Part shown: positions 7,896 through 10,456 of the stretch, piece after piece
Layout: every line of letters starts with the position of its first letter
Numbering within the stretch: the stretch's first letter is position 1
Source of the DNA: an uncultured Eubacteriales bacterium
GTDB lineage: Bacteria; Bacillota_A; Clostridia; Oscillospirales; Oscillospiraceae
Length of the DNA stretch: 10,456 nucleotides
Direction: 5' to 3'
Assembly (NCBI GenBank): GCA_949739085.1
Contig: CATIYU010000141.1
Coordinates: forward strand, 1-10,456
The notes under the pieces: model-generated
Told to the model about the DNA's origin: nothing
Database searches by the model: none
What the model saw: only the letters and a program-made list of their open reading frames with translations
Position numbers and translations under genes: made by a program

Positions 7896-7924
7896 ATTAT
7901 AGGTGGCCGTCCACCTGTTGTCAA
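7896..7924 (-). promoter_or_regulatory. Consensus sigma-A promoter of the alr-transporter operon
   Basis: On the minus strand, TTGACA (7924-7919) and TATAAT (7901-7896) are both perfect hexamers with a 17-bp spacer. The predicted start is about 7889, giving a leader of about 77 nt before the alr ATG. The O2 palindrome fills the spacer and touches the -10 box, and O1 lies just downstream, so this is a strong promoter that appears built to be repressed. Confidence 0.85.
7901..7916. promoter_or_regulatory. Operator-like palindrome O2 inside the alr promoter
   Basis: AGGTGG-CCGT-CCACCT, same half-sites as O1 and O3. It lies in the 17-bp spacer of the minus-strand consensus promoter, and its first base is part of the -10 hexamer, so binding should exclude RNA polymerase. 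It also lies upstream of the RHH1 gene, so it could serve both directions. Confidence 0.82.
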
Positions 7925-7947
7925 TATGTTTTCTTGAGAATTTTTTC

Positions 7948-7956
7948 TGGCACAAT
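7948..7956 (+). promoter_or_regulatory. Possible extended -10 promoter of the first RHH gene
   Basis: TGGCACAAT fits an extended -10 element (TGN plus CACAAT, 4 of 6 matches to TATAAT). The surrounding block TCTGGCACAATA (7946-7957) recurs with one mismatch before the second RHH gene, at nearly the same distance from the start codon. No good -35 is seen. Confidence 0.4.
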
Positions 7957-7981
7957 AAAACTGTTAAAGGGAGGGATAATT

Positions 7982-8194
7982 ATGCCAAATGCACCGCACA
8001 GGAACCCACAGTATGCGTTAAGGATTCCAGAAGAAACAATGGATAAACTGAAATATATTGCAGGACATAATGGACGCTCCGCAAACAAAGAGATTGAGCA
8101 GTTGATACTAGCCCATATAGCCAGTTTTGAAAAGGAAAATGGTAAAATTGAGATGTCTGAGGAGGTATACAAATTCATACGAAAAAGAACCTGA
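7982..8194 (+). CDS. Arc-type ribbon-helix-helix DNA-binding protein, copy 1
   Basis: A 70-aa protein that matches the Arc repressor fold: a short arm, the beta-strand PQYALRIP (9-16), helix A (about 17-29), HNGRSANKEI (29-38) as the turn into helix B, and a charged tail. Arc itself has PQFNLRWP and ENGRSVNSEI at the same places. By alignment Q10, A12 and R14 are the base-contacting strand residues. It should bind DNA as paired dimers, and the AGGTGG palindromes beside it are the obvious targets. The ATG at 7982 follows AAAGGGAGGG with 6-nt spacing; an in-frame extension back to 7871 is rejected because it would run through O1/O2. It is 44 of 70 residues identical (hand alignment) to the next gene. 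Codon use is AT-richer than in the leftward operon, suggesting separate origin. No toxin partner is visible. Confidence 0.88.
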   Translation: MPNAPHRNPQYALRIPEETMDKLKYIAGHNGRSANKEIEQLILAHIASFEKENGKIEMSEEVYKFIRKRT

Positions 8195-8206
8195 ATTTTC
8201 TGGGAT

Positions 8207-8222
8207 AGGTGGATGTCCACCT
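8207..8222. promoter_or_regulatory. Operator-like palindrome O3 between the two RHH genes
   Basis: AGGTGG-ATGT-CCACCT, the third copy. All three sites share 14 of 16 bases (AGGTGGNNGTCCACCT). It begins 12 nt after the RHH1 stop and ends 19 nt before the shared TCTGSCACAATA block of RHH2. Likely role: autoregulation of RHH2. Confidence 0.8.
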
Positions 8223-8243
8223 TGCCTCTGCCTTCACATGATC

Positions 8244-8252
8244 TGCCACAAT
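8244..8252 (+). promoter_or_regulatory. Possible extended -10 promoter of the second RHH gene
   Basis: TGCCACAAT, an extended -10 candidate within TCTGCCACAATA (8242-8253), which differs at one base from the block before RHH1. A weak -35-like TTGCCT at 8222-8227 abuts O3 with a long 19-bp spacer. Confidence 0.4.
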
Positions 8253-8279
8253 AGGTAGTGAGATGGGAGGTGGTCATGA

Positions 8280-8510
8280 GTGCCTAACGGAAAACACAAG
8301 CATCCGCAATATGCGTTGAGGATTCCTGCTGCTACAATGGATAAGCTAAAGTTCATAGCCGGTCATAACGGAAATTCTGGAAACAAAGAAATTGAATTGC
8401 TTGTTCTGCAGCATATAGCGGATTATGAACAGAAACACGGAGAAATTGTTCTAACAGCTGAAGATTATGAGTTTATACGAAAGAGTAAACGTCCGTTAGC
8501 GGAAATATAA
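8280..8510 (+). CDS. Arc-type ribbon-helix-helix DNA-binding protein, copy 2
   Basis: A 76-aa paralogue of the preceding protein. The beta-strand PQYALRIP (9-16) is identical, followed by TMDKLKFIAGHNGNSGNKEIE (helix A, turn, helix B) and a tail ending KRPLAEI, six residues longer than copy 1. Because Q10, A12 and R14 are unchanged, both copies should recognise the same operator; the differences lie in surface and tail residues, which could affect oligomer contacts. The start is a GTG at 8280 with GGGAGGTGG (8265-8273) 6 nt upstream. An ATG at 8276 is in another frame and stops after three codons. Homo- or heterodimers with copy 1 are both possible. The AT-rich codon use matches copy 1, in keeping with a tandem duplication. 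Confidence 0.88.
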   Translation: MPNGKHKHPQYALRIPAATMDKLKFIAGHNGNSGNKEIELLVLQHIADYEQKHGEIVLTAEDYEFIRKSKRPLAEI

Positions 8511-8592
8511 TCACTGGTTAATACTCAGAAAATATTTGGAGAAGTTCCAACTATACGCCATCGCCCACGCATGATAGAATGAACCTGTATTC

Positions 8593-8637
8593 TAGGGCGG
8601 AGCAATTTAGGGCGGAGTAAGTTAGGGAGGAATGGCA
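8593..8637 (+). repeat. Three tandem 15-bp repeats
   Basis: Units begin at 8593, 8608 and 8623: TAGGGCGGAGCAATT, TAGGGCGGAGTAAGT and a degenerate TAGGGAGGAATGGCA. They lie in the 269-nt gap between RHH2 and the helicase gene. The rest of this gap holds a small hairpin-capable stretch (GGCGAA 8647-8652 with TTCGCC 8663-8668) and the terminator. The repeats may be protein-binding iterons or part of a transcript leader; function unknown. Confidence 0.6.
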
Positions 8638-8778
8638 AAAGAGAGGGGCGAAGTCTGCCCTTTTCGCCGCACCGCACCGGACTGGAAAACAAAACAAAGA
8701 ACTCAAAAGACCGTAATTGCCTTATATGAGGCAATTGCGGTCTTTTTTATCCGGAAACAGAAAGGAGACAGCAAATGA
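8632..8778 (+). CDS. Doubtful 48-aa ORF spanning the terminator
   Basis: ATG at 8632, basic N-terminal half (MAKERGEVCPFRR), then a hydrophobic stretch (VIALYEAIAVFFI) that is encoded by the terminator stem, ending at TGA 8776-8778. I do not recognise it. Against it: the AGGGAGG upstream is only 1 nt from the ATG, and the hydrophobic part may just be hairpin sequence read as codons. For it: it stays open through the terminator and ends 1 nt before the helicase ATG, as a coupled leader gene would. Confidence 0.2.
   Translation: MAKERGEVCPFRRTAPDWKTKQRTQKTVIALYEAIAVFFIRKQKGDSK
8705..8748 (+). terminator. Strong intrinsic terminator just before the helicase gene
   Basis: AAAAGACCGTAATTGCCT (8705-8722) pairs with AGGCAATTGCGGTCTTTT (8729-8746) with a single T-G wobble, around a 6-nt loop, followed by more T. 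The flanking A and T runs make it usable on either strand. It would end RHH transcripts. It leaves only 31 nt before the helicase start, too little for a normal promoter. Confidence 0.88.
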
Positions 8779-8779
8779 A

Positions 8780-10456
8780 ATGCTGCAAAACAGGCCAAAA
8801 TCCTATCAACGGCAATTATTTCATGACGGGACATACGCCACTAGCAAGCCTGAACCGTCTAAGCCACGCAAGTGTTATGTCTTCTGCCCAGCTGGGGATC
8901 GGAAGCGCCTGTTTGCGGAGGTAGACCGAAAGACAGCCGCGCCTTTGCTTCCCGAGTTTCAGAATTATGTCCTGGATGAGTTAATTGCCCGAAAAATTCT
9001 GCGCAGATTAAAAGTCTTTGCACTTCATGAGAAGCTGGATGCTTGGCTGCTGGAACTGCTGCCGGACGACAAGAACGTAGTGGATGTGCTGGAACTGGGA
9101 CTGAAAGAGGGGAAAATCTCAATCCCCGGCGCTGACGCAAACAAGCCAGACGAATTCGATAATGTAACCAGCGTCACATCTTACCTCACTGTATTTGGCG
9201 TTGATGTGGCGGAGCGTATCCGAAATCAGTTCATCCCATTGTTCGACCCAGCCTCTGAACCGCTGTCGGAGGAGATCCTGGCGGTCAACGACTACATCCA
9301 GGAGCAGGCAGGCTATTCCCTCTATGACGCCCAGCTGGCTGTAGCGGAAACTGTCAAGCGGCAACTGGAGCGCCGGAACGCCGCCTTTATCGTAGCGGAG
9401 TGCGGTACCGGCAAAACCAAAATCGGCTCCACAGCCCTGGGCGCGCTCCACGGCCTCGCGGCCGCCCAGCGCCGGAGAGGAGCCCAAAAGACATTTAACC
9501 TTGTCATGTGTTCCTCCCATGTCACCCGGAAGTGGGTGCGGGAGATCGGGGAGACCCTGCCGGACACCTACGCCATGGTGGTCAGGAGCATCACGGACTT
9601 TGACCGGCTCTATGCCATGTACGAGGCGGGAGACAAGAGCGTTTTTGCGGTATTCAGCAAGGAGCGGGCCAGGGACGGCTATATGCGCTATCCCGCCGTC
9701 ACCCTGAACCGGGGCGGTTATTTTGCCTGTCCCGACTGCGGGAAACCCATTGTGCGGGAGTGCAGCGACGACGGCATCCGGTATTTTGAGTACGCGGATC
9801 AGTCCTTTTTTCAGAAGGAGCACAGACAGAATCGTGTGTGCCGCGAGTGCGGGAGTGTTTTGTGGGCCCCTGTTGTCCCGGGCAGGAACATCCCCTGGAC
9901 AAAGATCACCGATTTCGGCTGGGTCTATAAGGAGCGGGCTTTCCAATGCCTGGCGCGAACCAAGAATAACGCCGTCCTGCACAAGCTGGAGCAGATCCGC
10001 GCCAATCCCCAGAACCCGTTTCCGGTCGCGGGAGCCGTCTGCCGTTTCCCGCTGAGCACCTATATCAAGAAGAAGTACCGGGGCCGGATTGACGGTTTTC
10101 TCTGCGATGAGCTCCACGAGTACAACAACAGGAGCGGCCAGGGCGACGCCATGGCGGAGCTGTTTTCCGTATCGAAGCAGTTCGTGGGCATGACCGCCAC
10201 CCTCATCAACGGCTACAGCTCTGGAATCTTCCACCTGCTCTACCGGGTCGTTCCCGGCCTGATGAACAAGGATGGGAAGAGCTATTACAGGCCCGGCGAC
10301 TTCGACGCGGAGTACGGCGTGGTAGAGGAGACCTACGAGACGACAGACGCCGAATACAACTCCAACCGGCGGACGGTCCAATCCCGTTCGTCCACGCGCC
10401 TGCTGCCCGGCGTCTCTCCTCTGGTGTACTCCCGGTTCCTGATGGAGTACGCGGTA
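8780..10456 (+). CDS. Superfamily 2 DEAD/DEAH-type helicase, 3' end cut by window edge
   Basis: Open frame of 559 codons reaching the right edge without a stop. It has a Q in YDAQLAVAE (185) ahead of Walker A ECGTGKTKI (207-215), a motif Ia-like CSSHVTRKW segment, a DEAD-box variant DELH (443-446) and motif III TAT (472-474). These are the core motifs of an ATP-driven nucleic-acid translocase or helicase; the second RecA-like domain must lie beyond the window. Between Walker A and DELH is an insertion with CPDC (317-320) and CREC (354-357), a likely zinc ribbon. The roughly 200 residues before the motor domain are not recognised. The start at 8780 is the first ATG in frame, 12 nt after AAAGGAG (8761-8767); the ATG at 8775 is better spaced but belongs to a 49-codon frame. 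The context (RHH regulators, terminator, repeats) suggests a mobile-element, phage or defence gene; its exact role is unknown. Confidence 0.85.
   Translation, partial: MLQNRPKSYQRQLFHDGTYATSKPEPSKPRKCYVFCPAGDRKRLFAEVDRKTAAPLLPEFQNYVLDELIARKILRRLKVFALHEKLDAWLLELLPDDKNVVDVLELGLKEGKISIPGADANKPDEFDNVTSVTSYLTVFGVDVAERIRNQFIPLFDPASEPLSEEILAVNDYIQEQAGYSLYDAQLAVAETVKRQLERRNAAFIVAECGTGKTKIGSTALGALHGLAAAQRRRGAQKTFNLVMCSSHVTRKWVREIGETLPDTYAMVVRSITDFDRLYAMYEAGDKSVFAVFSKERARDGYMRYPAVTLNRGGYFACPDCGKPIVRECSDDGIRYFEYADQSFFQKEHRQNRVCRECGSVLWAPVVPGRNIPWTKITDFGWVYKERAFQCLARTKNNAVLHKLEQIRANPQNPFPVAGAVCRFPLSTYIKKKYRGRIDGFLCDELHEYNNRSGQGDAMAELFSVSKQFVGMTATLINGYSSGIFHLLYRVVPGLMNKDGKSYYRPGDFDAEYGVVEETYETTDAEYNSNRRTVQSRSSTRLLPGVSPLVYSRFLMEYAV

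Noticed and set aside
7871..7981. 37-residue N-terminal extension of the first RHH protein
   Set aside because: It would start inside palindrome O1 and run through O2 and the opposing promoter, with no RBS; the ATG at 7982 has a strong site and matches the start of the paralogue (MPN).
8268..8273. Extra AGGTGG half-sites at 8268-8273 and near the dppB-like start (3804-3809, minus strand)
   Set aside because: They are single half-sites without a CCACCT partner and coincide with ribosome binding sites, which resemble this hexamer.
7982..8510. Toxin-antitoxin module, since RHH proteins are often antitoxins
   Set aside because: No toxin-like partner (RelE/ParE, MazF, PIN, Fic) is adjacent; the second gene is a paralogue of the first.
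8645..8668. Alternative small hairpins (GGGC/GCCC versus GGCGAA/TTCGCC) as a riboswitch
   Set aside because: Stems are 4-6 bp with no recognisable aptamer; too weak to call, although they lie in a leader that may be regulated.
8775..8924. 49-codon frame from the ATG at 8775
   Set aside because: It has a well-spaced RBS but runs out of frame with the helicase, stops at a TAG and shows no motif; the helicase frame continues openly.
9119..10381. Long open frame (420 codons) on the minus strand
   Set aside because: Antisense to the helicase gene, whose frame carries Walker A, DELH, TAT and cysteine motifs; the minus reading shows no family features.
1..10456. CRISPR array, tRNA, rRNA or insertion sequence
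   Set aside because: No regularly spaced repeats beyond the three 15-bp units, no tRNA/rRNA-like stretches, and no transposase frame or terminal inverted repeats were seen.

Overview
The window looks like chromosomal DNA of a fairly GC-rich Firmicute, most likely a gut clostridial lineage of the Oscillospiraceae/Ruminococcaceae type. This rests on strong GGAGG-type ribosome binding sites, a Gram-positive lipoprotein signal, clostridial-style peptide-transporter ATPases and a GC-rich metabolic operon. The taxonomic call is an inference from style, not from a marker gene.

Positions 1-7812 hold one large leftward (minus-strand) operon of seven genes. In transcription order these are a divergent alanine racemase (alr), a cysteine-synthase-family PLP enzyme, a family 5 substrate-binding lipoprotein, two Dpp/Opp-type permeases and two Dpp/Opp-type ATPases. 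The last ATPase runs off the left edge close to its natural end. The genes overlap or are tightly spaced except around the binding-protein gene, which has a 17-nt palindrome before it and a strong hairpin after it. The operon probably imports a peptide or amino-acid-like compound and processes it with two PLP enzymes; the substrate is unknown.

Positions 7813-8510 form an AT-richer regulatory cassette. Two tandem, paralogous 70-76 aa Arc-type ribbon-helix-helix (RHH) proteins are transcribed rightward, away from the operon. Three near-identical 16-bp palindromes, AGGTGGNNGTCCACCT, lie in the cassette: two in the alr/RHH1 intergenic region, 32 bp apart centre to centre, and one between the RHH genes. 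A perfect consensus sigma-A promoter (TTGACA, 17 bp, TATAAT) faces the alr operon, and one palindrome fills its spacer; a second palindrome lies just after the predicted transcription start. The two RHH proteins share identical predicted base-contacting residues (Q10, A12, R14). The simplest reading is an autoregulated repressor pair that controls the racemase/PLP-enzyme/transporter operon. This is the most interesting part of the window and I know of no described system with this arrangement.

Positions 8511-8779 hold three tandem 15-bp repeats, a small doubtful ORF and a very strong terminator only 31 nt before the next start codon. From 8780 to the right edge runs the first 559 codons of a superfamily 2 DEAD/DEAH-type helicase with Walker A, DELH and TAT motifs and a four-cysteine zinc-binding insertion. 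It looks like an accessory or mobile-element gene, so the RHH cassette may mark the border between a conserved operon and an acquired region.
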